Shown one piece after another: positions 1 to 11,865 of a stretch of DNA of 64,000 nt (positions are counted from its first letter, which is position 1; each line of letters starts with the position of its first letter). Source of the stretch: Rhyacophila brunnea (Eukaryota; Arthropoda; Insecta; Trichoptera; Rhyacophilidae); NCBI GenBank assembly GCA_022495005.1, contig JAGYXB010000001.1:1-64000 (forward strand). Reading direction: 5' to 3'. The notes below the pieces were generated by a model. The model was not told the DNA's origin. It searched no databases and saw only the letters and a program-made list of their open reading frames with translations. A program made the translations under genes and the position numbers.

Positions 1-284
1 CAAAATAAAAATATTTTGTAGAATATAAAAACAGTTTAGAAACGCTGATACGGATAAAGGAAACGCTATGATTTAATTACATACAAATTTTATAAATATA
101 CCACATAAGCGTGAAGTTCGATAGTGTTGACGTAAAATATGAGGCAGTTAGAGCGGTGCCGGGCGAGAAAAAACTATGTAATAAATAGGCTTCACGTAAG
201 AGGAGTGGGCAATATTAAAGGTGTTATGTATCCATAACACCCCTAAATATCCCCCAATAGCAATAAATAATTGTTTCTTGTTTA
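1..284. other. Intergenic, no gene
   Basis: AT-rich sequence without a convincing coding frame. A short hairpin with 9-bp arms (GGTGTTATG / CATAACACC) sits near 219-243. Nothing else was recognised. Confidence 0.5.
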
Positions 285-2085
285 TTTCATTCTTCTTTTG
301 CCATATCCGCCCCTTAACTGGAGCATATGGACACCACGCGGCGCCTCCAAGAATCCCTGTCGCTCGCCAGTCTTCTTGCTTCGTTCCAGGTCAAACCAGC
401 ATCCCGTAGCTCTGCCGTATACACTCTGTAAATTGTATTTAGCGGCCTTCCAGGACGCCGGAATCCGCTCGGCTTGAAGAACAGGCAAGCCAGGTTGAAG
501 TTCTCTTCTGGCATCCGCAGCACGTGGCCGAGCTAGGTCCAACGTCGCCTCTTCACTTTCAGCGTGATGAGAGGCTGTTTGGTGCGTTCTCTTATCTCCT
601 CGTTGCTCCTAAAGTCATACCACCGCACACCCAGTATTCGTCGCAAACATCTGTTTCGAAGCTCAGTATACGGTTGCTCTGAGCCTTCGTAAGGTGCCAT
701 GATTCGCTACCGTAAAGCAGCACCGTCAGAATGCAAGCGTCGAATAGTCGGCATTTGGTTTTGACCGAGTACAATCGTGAGTCCCAGACATTCCGCATCG
801 AGTTGAATGTTGCTCCAGCCAGTCCTTCTGCAAAATGCCATCTCCCGTGATGTGTACTCCCAGGTACTTGAAGCTGTCGACGTTCTCAATGTTTTGTCCA
901 TCGCTAATCAGAGGGAAATCTGGATCAGGACAGGTGCTGTTACACAAAACATTGGTTTTCTTCGCGTTGATTTTCAAACCAACGCGAGAGGAGTTGTTAT
1001 GCAACCTGTCGATTGTCTCTTGAATGCCCTCGATTGAGTTGTCGAATAGGACAGCGTCATCGACGTATTCTAGGTCGCATAGCTTCACCGTGGGGGTAAC
1101 AGGTATGCCTCGGTCGGGTGGTATTGACTTCCGTAGTATGAAGTCAAAGAGAATGATGAAGAGAAACGGTGCGAGGACACAACCCTGTCTGACTCCGTTC
1201 GTGACCCCGAACCATTTTGTGACAGTGTCTCCAATTCTGACACAGCATTCGCTATTCTCGTGCAGGCTTTTGATTATGGCAATTATCTTGGGAGGGATCC
1301 CCGTATGCTCCCAGTATCGTCCAGAGGGAGGGGCGGTGCGGACTGTCGAAAGCCTTCTCATAATCCACAAAGCAGCAGGCCATCGGACTGTTCAGCTCAT
1401 GGCTCTGCTGGAGAAGACATCGAAGATTGTGGATTTGGTCTGCACACGCTCGACCAGGTAGAAACCCGGCTTGGTTTTTCCTGAGGACGTGCATTATTGG
1501 GTCCCTTATTCTCATCAAGAGGATGTTTGCCAAAATCTTTCCCGGAACACGTAATAGCGTAATGCCTCGGTATTTGTCGCAGCTTAGAGGGTCACCTTTT
1601 TTGTGAAGTGTGATGATTTCAACGTTCACCCAGTCCCTTGGACAGCGCTCTTCTTCCCACACCTTTTTCATCAAATGAAACATAGGGTGCAGGATTGCGC
1701 TCAGGCTGTACTTGAGGAATTCAGGATGAATCCCGTCTCCCCCCGGTGCCTTTCCGTTCTTGAGCCTTTTCACAGCCGATTTTATCTCGGTGTGCGTGGG
1801 TGGGCAATCGGAAATGTCGGTTGCTCGGGGAATGTCCAAAAGTAAAGCTTCCGCAGATATGTCAAAGGGATCCAAAGGGGGTGGGCGGTTCAGCACTCCG
1901 CAGAAATGATTCTTCCAAATCTTCTTGACACATTCTGCGTCAGACTCTATTGCTCCACTGGGACCACGAATAGCTCCGGGAGTCGGTGGTCGCCTGCCGC
2001 AGACTTCACGGGTGATTCGGAAGAGTTTCCTGGTGTCATTTCTGCTTGCTGCCTTCTCTGCCGTTTCAATTTGCCGGTTCATTCA
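285..2085 (-). mobile_element. 5'-truncated non-LTR retrotransposon (LINE copy 1), RT region, broken
   Basis: Minus-strand reverse transcriptase relic of an APE-type LINE (RTE/CR1-like group; clade not fixed). Reading from 2082 downward, the protein has the fingers motif NGKAPGGDG, RT motif A (FVDYEKAFDS, near 1345), then in a second frame motif B (GVRQGCVLAP) and the catalytic box YVDDAVLF, then the YLGVHI region. A third frame and a fourth segment carry the C-terminal region with LLYGSESWHL, RRPGRPLNTIYRV and a terminal DRDSWRR motif ending at 314. Frameshifts lie near 1340, 800 and 655. The last is a one-base loss relative to copy 2 at 29.9-30.4 kb. The endonuclease domain is absent, so the copy is 5'-truncated at about 2085. 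The 3' end is shared with copies 2 and 3 and finishes in an AGAAGA-rich tail, not a long poly(A). Confidence 0.85.
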
Positions 2086-3575
2086 TTGACACTCTAAATT
2101 ACAAATAATTATGTACCATTGTTAAGAATATTCTATCGGTGTGATTATTTAGACTATTGCAATGTAGTTACCTACTCTGACACCCCCGTATGGTCCCCAT
2201 TTGGGGATGTCTTTGTGTATCTTGAGAGGCCCGAATCCGTATCGAAGCCAACAAATAATAACGGCTGATTGCGAAAATAATTAAATAATGTTTAATATCT
2301 GTCTAATAAATATCTGACCGGCAACATTGTCAAAAAAAAATACGTATGGCAACGCCGCATTTGTGCCCGGCTAGGGAGTGTAACCGTTTTGTTTTGGTGG
2401 GGAGAAGCGTCTTTGACAGCAGAGAGAAAACACTGTTCGTTCGCGCTACGCACTTTTCGCCAACCGTAAAATAAATTATATAAAATGTAGTAATCTAGTA
2501 TATATTAACACCAAATAAACCTCGTCGTTTCCGAAACAATTCCGGTGTGTTAATTATCCACCTTCATCCCGAATCCAGACGAAAAAAAAACCATACTAAA
2601 AATAAAAGTGACAGTTTGTTTTCACATTCAAAATGGAGGGAAGTGATACTACTCAATAATATATCATTGATCAAACCCAATTTATCCACCCTATCTAGTT
2701 GTGTTACTACACACATATAATAACCCTGATAAAAAAAAACCCTTAAACGGTTATAATAAATAAAATTGTTATGAAAAACATCTTCTTTCAGATTAAATGG
2801 AGATAAATCCGGAAATGATAATCGCATTTAATGAATTATACTGGAAATTAAAATATCACATAAAAAAGAAACCAAAGAACAAATTCCGTTATCATTTTCA
2901 TAAACAAAATTAATTTTACCATATTGACATCCAAAACATTAAAGATTTTTTACGGTTTCAATTGATTAAAATAAATAACATGTTTAGTATAAAAAAAACT
3001 ACACGCAAAACTTTGCTTTGCCGGGTATTAGTTATTATGAAATTTTATAATCAGTATAAGAGGTAAATGATATAATAAGGTTTCTAACACTTGACAAAAA
3101 AGAGTTTAATTCATTAAAAAATATCCAAATAGAAGTGGTAATGTACACAATACAAAAAAAATAATCACAAATAGTTTAGAACAGTGTTTCCCAACTTTTG
3201 AGTCATGTATCACATAAATGCATACAATGTTTAAATTATTGAACAATTCTTTTTAACTTAGAATACGTTTATTTACGTAATATATTATGTATTTTAATTA
3301 AGTACATATTTTTCTTTCCACTCACCGGTATTTGATACCATGCTCGCTGAAAACATACTATCGCCGGTTCAATGCGCAATACCACTTTAATACCATCACA
3401 GGACGAGAAAATTATGTATATATATAATACCCTGCAATCAAGCCAAAATATGTGCAAAAAAAGAATTAATAACTATTTAAAACAGATATTTACTAGTTTA
3501 AATCGTTTTATTGTTAAAAACAAAAAACTTATTCACACATGTTTACATGAAAACTGTATACTTTTCTTTTCAACA
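2086..3575. other. Intergenic; possible solo LTR near 2162-2561
   Basis: No coding gene seen. The stretch 2162-2561 is more GC-rich than its surroundings, starts TGTAGTTACC, ends ATTATCCA and contains an AATAAA-like site before a TCGT-rich block. This is LTR-like, but no target duplication or primer site is visible. At 3186 the string CAGTGTTTCCCAAC resembles a hAT terminus but has no partner. Confidence 0.2.
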
Positions 3576-3583
3576 CATACAAT

Positions 3584-3952
3584 CAGTGACGTCCCGTAGA
3601 AAATGGCAGATTGAGCGTCGCTTGGTAGCGGCAGTTTCTCGAAGAGCGGCAAATCGAGGAAAATCATTTGGTGTATATAGAAATAGCTACCTAAACTTAG
3701 TATCTAATAGAAAATATTTTTCCATAAAAAAATCAGCTCACTGTTTGGAAACAAAATGTATTAATTAACATAAATTTTAATAGGACTGTAATTTTTTTGT
3801 CGGGTTCGCGAAGTCTAGTTTACTTCCATTGCTTTTCGATGTCCATGGTTCCCAGAAACGACACGTGCAGGGATGATAAAAAATACTGTATAAAAAGTGG
3901 AGCGTTATTTTTGTGTTGCCCAGGGGCTCCATTTTGTGTAGGGACGTCACTG
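3584..3952 (+). mobile_element. Non-autonomous hAT MITE, family 1, copy a (369 bp)
   Basis: Termini CAGTGACGTCCC and GGGACGTCACTG are perfect inverted repeats. They are flanked by the near-perfect 8-bp target duplication CATACAAT (3576-3583) / CATGCAAT (3953-3960), the hAT hallmark. The interior matches copies at 4635-5241 (reverse) and 55264-55852, including the segment GATTGAGCGTCGCTTG and a GTCTAGTTTACTTCC block. No transposase is present. It depends on an autonomous hAT not seen here; the ZMYM1-like hAT at 16.7 kb has different ends. Confidence 0.88.
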
Positions 3953-4256
3953 CATGCAATGAAGCCTAACACCATTAGTTTGATCACTGCCAGAGCCGAG
4001 TAAACTTGTCAAAGCATTTATGCCGCATCAGGCCATGGACGAGTTAGCTCGTGCGTTCTTGCAAAGGTCATTACTTCTGAATAAACTGTTTGTGTTTATT
4101 TTATAAACAGTATTTATCATTTTAGTTTATAAATATTTACGATAAGCTCGAGAAACTTGTTGGTTTGGTAAGTTTTCACAAATATTTATCATTCTGTTTC
4201 TATTTCATATTTTAATGGATTTATTTTATTCCAAAAATAGCTGGCTTACAAGACAG

Positions 4257-5437
4257 CAGTGGCTAAGGGTAGAGGTAGGCTGTTAAGATGCGCCATAAAT
4301 AGTGCACTTTTAACTTTGTTAGTAATATGTATTTGTTTTTATTGAACTAAGTTTACAATTACAAATGTTATTGGTTAGTTTTTAAAAATCAATTAAGCCT
4401 TGCCTAAACCAAGCTATAACAGTTTTGGTATATTTTGAGTGATACTACGAAATTATGCACACTACTTAATTCATACTTAATTGTTTTCGTTGGATTACGA
4501 ATACATATTACACATATTATTGTTGGTTCATTTTGTTAAATTCTTAAGTCCTACCTAAACCAGACTGTAATAGATATAAATATTATTCTATCTATAAAAT
4601 ATTCTAGGTAATGTATGTTTTAATTGCATGATTTTAGTGACGTTTCTAGACAAAATGCCGTTCCTAGGCAGTGCCAAAATGCCGCCACACTTTTTATCAT
4701 ACTTTCATGAATCCAATATCGAAGAATTGTGTTGTATGGATACATTACTAACAAGATTATATACCACTAAATCTAAATTAAATCCCATACCTGCTTCAAT
4801 AGACATTATTGCGAGTCTTCTGTTTCAGATAGGTACATTTAAAAATACACCCGAAAACCTCCAAAACTCGCGAGTGGCAAACATAATTGGATACATTTTA
4901 AATTAGGTAAGTATGTACCTACCCATAATTCAAATATAATTCGCAAATCTGCACGTATCATTGCTGTTCACCAAGAACTTGACGTCCAAGGACAACAGAA
5001 GTAAACTAGACATCGCGAATCCGACAAAAACAGTTAAGTCATGTGAAAACTTTTATAGTAATTAATACATTTTGTTTCAGACCAGTGAGATGATTTTTTT
5101 AATGGAAAGATATTTGCGTTGTTACTAGGTTTATGTAGCTATTTCTATATATACCTAATGATTTTCCTTGATTTGACGCCCTTTCGGTAACTGCCGCCCA
5201 CAAGCGACGCTCAATCTGCCTACCCCCACGGGACGTCACTGCATGATTTTGGATATTTTATAGATAGACGAGTATTTTTTGACAATTATCTGTTATGGCT
5301 TTGGAATTTTAAAAACTAACCAACATCATCTGTAAATTGTAGTCTTATTTCAATGGAAACAAATACGTATGACTGATAAAGTTTAGTGTGGACTATTTAT
5401 GACGGGTCTTAACAGCCTACCTCCACCCTTTACCACT
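4257..5437. mobile_element. Long-TIR foldback MITE, family 2, copy a (interrupted)
   Basis: The left end runs CAGTGGCTAAGGGTAGAGG, then TAGGCTGTTAAGA. The right end at 5410-5437 is its inverted complement, with about 130 bp of arm similarity on each side. The second copy is at 57726-58301. This copy was split by the hAT MITE at 4635-5241. Target duplications are not convincing, so the class is left open, although the CAGTGGC start is hAT-like. No gene inside. Confidence 0.7.
4635..5241 (-). mobile_element. Non-autonomous hAT MITE, family 1, copy b, nested in foldback MITE
   Basis: A 607-bp insertion with termini TAGTGACGT (first base mutated from C) and GGGACGTCACTG. It is flanked by a perfect 8-bp duplication, CATGATTT, at 4627-4634 and 5242-5249. 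Orientation is reversed relative to copies a and c: the GCGACGCTCAATC block lies near the right end. Removing it reconnects the two halves of the foldback MITE and dates the order of insertion. Confidence 0.92.
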
Positions 5438-6685
5438 ACACAGTGTCCACCTAGTAAAAATTGGCTGGGAGTGATAAAGTTAGTTTTAATTATCGAATAC
5501 CCACAAGATGGGAAGCCCTTCCAGAGAGGTGGAAAAAAAATCTATACTAATAATAATATTGGGATGTCTGCTTGGACTAATATTGTTGGGACTACACAGC
5601 TTATAGAAATAATTCATAGTACAATTATTATAGAGCACTGACATTTTTGACGCCATCTTGGTAACTTATTGGCTTCCAACAAAAAAAATAGATTAACTTC
5701 AATTTATATTTGGTGCCATAAACTAATACAATGATTAAAATGAACATCAATCAAATCAGATGACAATACATTATATTTAGATTTTGACATCTTAGGCACC
5801 GTATGTGGTTTTTGTGGGCTTCTATAAAAAACCTAAAATAATTAATATTCATCACAATAAAATACATAATACTCGTATCTAAACTGAAAATCAAACCAGA
5901 CGATAACTAAAAGGATGTTGTAATTTTGGCTGCCATCTTGTTTTATCTGTCATCAAATTTTATTTTAAAACTGGAACTGCCCTTGCGCATTTCTTGTCTC
6001 GATTTTTGGCGTATTCAAAAAGAAAAAAATATAATTTATTTGTTTATTAAGTAATATAGATATTAATAAACAAATTTTACATTAAGAAAAAAATATATAT
6101 ATTACTTTTTTATCCTTGTTAGAGATAAATTAAAAAACAGGATAAAATTACTACATAATATATTTTATAATGTTGGGTTTTCTTTGTCACTATAGATAAT
6201 TTAGTATATGACGAAGAATGGAGATTTTTTTACTGATTTTGAAAATTGCAACGACTAATATCTATTTCAGATATAGCCAACGCGGCCGTATTTAATAAAA
6301 GTAGTAAAATATTTTATTGTTTTAGAACCTTAAAGCTTAAATTAAACATTCTTTTAACCTTTTAAAATAATGTGGTCAGTTGCTGTGCGTGTTTTGAGTG
6401 ATCGTGGATGCTCCTTTCGTAAACTTCTGTCATTTTTCGTCAATTTCATTAATAACACGTACTATTTGAATATTTAAATTTTCAATGCAGTGTGCATCCT
6501 ACCCGCATGATGGAAGGGTTCTTAAATTTATTTTTACATGAAATGGATGTTAGTCAATTGCTCAAATTATTAGGTCCATTATATAGATGTAAAAATCTAT
6601 TGACAAGTAAAGTGTAAATTTTCCAAGCCTGGGATTTGAACCCAAAATTTACAATTTTTTTTAGTATTATTAGCTGACAATGTTA
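5438..6685. other. Intergenic with one degraded SINE at about 6510-6650 (-)
   Basis: No gene. From 6510 to 6650 the sequence retains ATGAAATGGATGTTAG, then ATTAGGTCCATTATA, then TGGGATTTGAACCC. These are in the order and orientation of a minus-strand copy of the tRNA-derived SINE seen in better form at 35.3 kb. The remainder is AT-rich. Confidence 0.45.
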
Positions 6686-7513
6686 TTAAGGCGAAGTCTT
6701 CACTGAGCCTTTTTTAAAGAGGCACCTAGCGGAAAAATACGAAGCTTGCAATTTGAGACATTTTTTTGATAATTTACAATTTCAACTATATTAATGAATA
6801 AATATGTATCTGAAAACATTAAAAATAAAAATATTTTTTATTTAAACTAGTCCAAAAAAATGGAAGTCTGGACCGAGTATTTACATTACATATTTTATGG
6901 TCATATTTATTATTAAAATTTAGTTTATTAAGTTTTCTAAGCATCACTAAGAGATTTTTGACTAATTCATAGTTTTAATATTTTTTATATCTATTTTAAA
7001 AAACATCGATTTTATAAAAAATATAAATGTGTATAACTTGAAATCCTTTTTATTGATATTAATATAAATATTTTATTTATATTTATAAAAATAATTGATT
7101 TGATATAAATAAAAAGGATTTCAAGTTATACACATTTATATTTTTTATAAAAATCGATGTTTTTTAAAATAGATATAAAAAATATTAAAACTATGAATTT
7201 GTCAAAAATCGCTTAGGTGATGCTTAGAAAACTTAATAAACTAAATTTTAATAATAAATATGACCATAAAATATATGTAATAATAGGGTGCGGACCGATA
7301 GAACAAATTCACACTTTATTACATTTTTTACAATTGTAAGTTTGTCTTTGACTTAAAATAAAAAATATTTTTATTTTTAATGTTTTCAGATACATATTTA
7401 TTCATAAATACAGTTAAAATTGTAAATTATCAAAAAAATGTCTCAAATTGCAAGCTTCGTATTTTTCCGCTAGGTGCCTCTTTAAAAAAGGCTCAGTGAA
7501 GACTTCGCCTTAA
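6686..7513. mobile_element. 820-bp foldback element bounded by TTAA
   Basis: The two halves are inverted copies of each other, folding around about 7070-7095. Ends are TTAAGGCGAAGTCTTCACTG and CAGTGAAGACTTCGCCTTAA. TTAA sits at 6686-6689 and 7510-7513, suggesting a piggyBac-type TTAA duplication. The arms are nearly identical except for a block around 6855-6900 versus 7275-7345, where they differ in sequence and length. No open frame of interest. A piece of the same family (AGAAGCTTGCAATTTGAGAC) recurs at 43963-44040. Confidence 0.85.
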
Positions 7514-8757
7514 TAGTCTACTGGGAGGGGGTAGCCTGTATTTTTCGCGGAAAATTTTTTAGAAGTCTGCTCACAATTGTAAATGTTGGAGGAAACTTTG
7601 CATGTAGGGTATTTAGATTGTTTTATATTGTGTTTTAATCTAAGATATTTTGTTCTTAATGTTATTTTCATTATTATTTTTGTATTTATTATTAATCATT
7701 GAGATTAAAGGTAAACATACAAGCTATTGATATATGAGTTTAAGGAATTACTTACGAGGAGTAAGTTAAGCATACCCTATCTTAAGAATAGTTTTTATAA
7801 AACAACGCTTATAATAATATTAACATAAACAACACGTACATAATCAAAATTAAAATCGGTATGTTGGCTTGTCGAAAAGAAGATTGGTGGACATCGCGGC
7901 GAGGGTATCTTTCATTTCGTCTAGTAAGGATAAGGCAGTGAGCAAAATTTAGAGGGTGTTATCTCTTGCTTTTATTCGGACTTTGGATAGTTAGTCATTA
8001 ATTGGGAATAATAAAATTATTAATACTACATTTAGCGGTTTTTTTTTAACTAGCGACTATTTTTTAATACAAATTTTGAACAAAAAGTTCACTACCCCTG
8101 GTATATCGCATTGGTGTTGATATTTATTACTTAGTAACTAAAGATGTTTTACAAAAAAATATAATACATTCTTGATCAGTTTTTTTATGCATAATCAACA
8201 CGTTTTCGACATTCCGAAATGGGAGCTGGCTTGGGTATGTGGATATATCCACTGGACTATATGTGGTATATGTGGGCACTAGATATTTGCTAGTGACAAA
8301 GAGTGCTTGTTGAAAAAAGGTAGTCTGTGGTAAATAACTGAAAAACAGTCCTACGACAGAAATATTTACGGGACTTGAATGGTAATTTTGTTTAATCTTC
8401 AGTATTCTACTGACACAATTTACAGAACATAACATAGTATTATATAAATATTTTTATAAAAAACAATTCACTAAAGAAGACAAAAATAGATATTTTACGG
8501 AAAAATTAATACTAAACCGTGAATCAAAATTGCGCAACGCTTCGTCAGTTGAACTTCTTATCCGGTAGGACATCGATAGTTTGCTAACTGTACGCAAAAT
8601 AACGTAGCCAATGCGCAAAACTATGTAGGAAGTATTACCCGTTTGATATAATGAAGTTAAGTAGACAGTCCTCCAATCTCAAGGACAAAGGCTATCAAAG
8701 TTCAAACAAAAAAAGATTATACTAAACTTTTGTTTATTGTGTTTTTGATAGATTTGA
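7514..8757. other. Intergenic, no gene recognised
   Basis: AT-rich. The open frame at 8127-8435 (minus) has no recognisable domain and is treated as chance. The segment 8285-8345 shows weak similarity to the repeat that carries GGAAAGAGGTAGGCTGTG at 36.1 kb. Confidence 0.4.
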
Positions 8758-8758
8758 A

Positions 8759-9014
8759 TATATGTGTCGCTACATTTCAAAATCAGCCAAATCCACCTTT
8801 AAGTATTTATGACTTTTTTGTGAATTGCTGAAGAACTACTGCTTTCTAACATTTCTGTATTATCAAAATGTGAAGTTTATTAATTTTAAATATTCTATAC
8901 TCGAAATAATATAAACTTTCACCCTTGTAACTGTGTATTTGAGAAAACAAAAAGCTGTTTTTCTCCTATTCATCTAATATGGACTTGGCTGATTTTGAAA
9001 TCTAACGACACATA
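8759..9014. repeat. Small inverted-repeat element (about 256 bp)
   Basis: The left arm 8759-8794 (ATATGTGTCGCTACATTTCA...) and right arm 8980-9014 are inverted copies with only a few mismatches, enclosing about 185 bp without coding content. This has MITE-like architecture. Terminal duplications could not be assigned. Confidence 0.65.
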
Positions 9015-9062
9015 TTGTAGTGAATACGGCATGTATTTGAATGCTAAATGATATACGGATAA

Positions 9063-9412
9063 CCAGAGGCGCGTTTCCTTAACGCAACATGATGCAGCCA
9101 ATTCATTAGGAAATTTAAAAGGGAGCCTCCAAAGAGTTAAAAAATGCCAAACTTCAATGTTAAATTATATTAAAATATCAATGCACATTTCTGACAAACT
9201 GAGTAAAATATATACAGATATTGCCCAAAGCATAACAAAATTCTTGTTTAAAAGTAAGGTTTCTTATAACTCTTTATTAGAAGTAAAAATAGGTAAATTA
9301 AGTACCTAGGTAGATATGAACAGTGAAAAAAATTGGATTGTTCATTTTTTATCGTAGAAAGCCTCAAAGTCAAGCAGTCCGTTGGGATTTTACGTCACTA
9401 AACGCGCCACTG
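9063..9412. mobile_element. Probable hAT MITE, family 3 (CAGTGGCGCGTTT ends), copy a
   Basis: Ends are CAGAGGCGCGTTTCC and AAACGCGCCACTG, imperfect inverted repeats 350 bp apart. A second left end with the same sequence (CAGTGGCGCGTTTCCTG) begins at 15497. The 8-bp flanks do not match, so the insertion is old or one edge is mis-set. Confidence 0.55.
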
Positions 9413-9479
9413 CAGATGGCTCTCTTGCTTAGAGAATAAAATTATCTCTGTTGATATTTTTTGCATTAAAAATATCTTT

Positions 9480-9557
9480 AAGTTATTTAAATTTAAGTAT
9501 ATATTTTTTTAATGGGAAGCTTTAAATAATCGACTAGTATGCGGTCTTTGCCAGTGA
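9480..9557 (-). repeat. Repeat C end fragment, copy a
   Basis: Carries TTTAAATAATCG, then CTAGTATG, then TTTGCCAGTG. The same order occurs at 36660-36745 (minus) and, inverted, at 56838-56925. It is the terminus of a dispersed family with a CAGTGGC-type end. Function and class are unknown. Confidence 0.5.
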
Positions 9558-9799
9558 CATAATATATGTATGTATATTACATGTATGTAAATATCAAGGT
9601 GAATACATCTCGTGACAGAATACAAAGTGTGCAATTTAGATTTAAATGTGTTTTAATTCTTCACAAATTTATACTTACCATATCCTTTATATATATCGTT
9701 CATCAATGGTGGCATTGGCTAACTTTCCCTGCCCGATGTTACGTTACATAGGGGTGAAGTACTTAGCGGAAACCAGTATATTATTTGAAACTATATTAA

Positions 9800-9845
9800 A
9801 TATTTTTTTTCCCGACCATTTCCGATCCTATCAAGATCATATTAA
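9800..9845 (-). repeat. SINE 3' fragment
   Basis: A T-run followed by CGACCATTTCCGATCCTATC and AAGATCATATTAAGG. This corresponds to the distal (non-tRNA) end of the dispersed SINE. Confidence 0.5.
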
Positions 9846-9960
9846 GGTGATTCATCAATGAAACGGCAAATAATTTTCAACCATAGGCGCGACGAAATTT
9901 TGCACTCGCTCTCATTCGGAGAGACAATGTAGAGCTGGAAACACGTCATTTTGCTTCGTG

Positions 9961-10113
9961 ATGGCGACGGCCGTAATAATTCTTAAATCGTGTAAAGATG
10001 ACTTAAAACGTTACCCATTTACTTTAAAAAGAAAACATGTCAATGAATATATTATTATTGTTACTGATAAAACAATTAAAAGAACATTAAATAGACACAT
10101 GTTGGATTTATAA
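9961..10113 (+). other. Short open frame (50 codons), function unknown
   Basis: The ATG at 9961 opens 50 codons beginning MATAVIILKSC and ending NRHMLDL. The 90 bp before it are richer in CG than the surroundings, and the start context (TTCGTGATGG) is plausible. I recognise no domain, no splice partners and no signal peptide. It may be part of a mobile element end or pure chance. Confidence 0.15.
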
Positions 10114-10189
10114 GACAAATTATATTTGGTTTGACATGCCTCATTTGCACCCGCGACCCGCAATCCGCGCATCGCCTAGCGACGATCTT

Positions 10190-10620
10190 TTTAGACCGTG
10201 TCTCAACTAAGGTATGGCCTTAATATGGGCCTCCACAGAGTGGAGGTTTGTATAAACAGATGTTTGATTTTATGAGAAATGGATGTCAGCCACTTGCTTA
10301 ACCTATTAGATCCATACTCTAACTCCAAACACACATTGAAAGACAATATCGACTACTTAATCTGCAAACCAGCCAACTGCACTATTGACAAAAAAATGAT
10401 ATTTTGACGGCATTTTGTTATTAAGCATGTTTTCTATGCTCACACAAAATTTCAAACTCCTAAGCCTTTAAATAAATGCGATACCGTTCTTTACACTACA
10501 CAGCTGTAGGTGGCAAAATTCCAATATCGTAAATATGGAACCACTCTGCTCTACTTCCAGACCCGGAATTCGAACCTTGGACCCACGACGTTATAGGCCA
10601 ACGCTTAACCCGCGTGGCTT
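10190..10620 (-). mobile_element. tRNA-derived SINE, interrupted copy
   Basis: The distal part (GGGCCTCCACAGAGTGGAGG, GGATGTCAGCCACTTGC) at 10228-10335 and the tRNA-like head (AATTCGAACCTTGGACC) at 10567-10620 belong to one minus-strand SINE. About 200 bp of unrelated sequence lies between them. Confidence 0.65.
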
Positions 10621-11310
10621 AACAATATATTTACTCAATTTAATTATTTAATAGCAATCGTAATGTACCAACCACATATGCATATAATATATAGCAATAT
10701 GTACCTAAACCGACTAGCACATAATAATATGCATCCGTAGGCTGCAGTAATCGAGTATTAGAGTTGTTTGAAAATATGAGGTGTCACTTACCGGAATATT
10801 TTCAAGGTATGGTTAACTTCAATTTCAATACTCGTAACCTGGGGGCGGCAGGTTATATGAAAGTATGGTGAAGCAGACTAGTATGGTAAAAAGTATGGTG
10901 AGGCGGGCTTGTAATCAATTTGTGGCAAAATTTCCACGTTAACATTATATTATATGGGTACGTTATAATGACCAAAGTAAATCTTCCGTGATACCCTGAT
11001 TTTTTTTTATCGCGTCACTATTTCTTGTAAGTTGTTGACTATTGTTGGCCTGCTTCATTCAGTTGTATGAGAAAGACGATTACTTGCCCCTCTGTTTATT
11101 TAATACCTCTAGCTCGTAACCATTATTCGTAATTTTTATTCAAATTTAATAAAAAGAATAATTTAACTGGCTGACAAAGTGAGGTTTATTTTTTAACATG
11201 TATATATTTTACCGCTTGCCGTGACATTAAAATAAAATTCTGTGCACCAAATTCCAGTGTAACGAAAAATGTTACCGTGATACTCATTTTATTCCAATTT
11301 TTCACAACAT
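10621..11310. other. Intergenic, no gene
   Basis: AT-rich. AGTATGGTRA is repeated three times around 10860-10905. No coding signal. Confidence 0.4.
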
Positions 11311-11314
11311 CGCA

Positions 11315-11402
11315 ACGAGCACGGTGGCTGAGCGGTGTAAGGCTGCAGTAATTGTATAAAAATTGAAGTGAAGTTCTGTTTGCGTGGGTTTGAATCTAAC
11401 TT
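11315..11402 (+). repeat. tRNA-like sequence (SINE head or tRNA pseudogene)
   Basis: An A-box-like TGGCTGAGCGG (11328) and a B-box-like GGTTTGAATCT (11386) are spaced as in a class II (Ser/Leu-type) tRNA or a SINE derived from one. Acceptor-stem pairing is not convincing, so it is not called as a functional tRNA. Confidence 0.4.
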
Positions 11403-11767
11403 CCGACTGATATTTTTATAAGTATTTTATTACTAATATGTATTTCTTAAATAATTATTAATTTATATTTTAACCTTAGTAAGACAAATATACGTTAATA
11501 AGTGAATACTAGACTAAACAAATTGATGGTAAAAAATATTCTTCTATTTATAAAATATCTAAAATTGTGTATGGTTTAATGGCATAATTTTAGATATTTA
11601 AGAAATAAATGAATGTTTTTTGACTCTTATTAAATATGACTTGGATTAAGGGTTTAATTTAATTTTGAAAAGTAACAAACACTAGCTACATCAGTGATCG
11701 GTAACCTTTTGAGAGACTGGGTAAAAAAAACAATTTTGAACAAAATATTTGGTGTGTAAATGCTTAA

Positions 11768-11865
11768 TACCTCCGCTACATTCAAGTACATTGGAATGTA
11801 GATATGTGTCTTCAATCGATCTCAGACATATACATATTCTAGTGTACTTCAGTGTAGCGAAGGTA
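11768..11865. ncRNA. 98-nt near-perfect hairpin, miRNA-precursor-like
   Basis: The left arm starting TACCTCCGCTACATTC and the right arm ending GTGTAGCGAAGGTA pair over about 42 bp with scattered mismatches, around a loop of about 12 nt. Length and shape fit an insect pre-miRNA, but a tiny MITE would look the same. No second copy was noticed in the window. Expression is unknown and strand is undetermined. Confidence 0.3.

Noticed and set aside
2991..3035. GCTTTGCCGGGTATTAGTTAT resembling a Helitron 3' end
   Set aside because: No CTAG terminus, no hairpin and no left end nearby.
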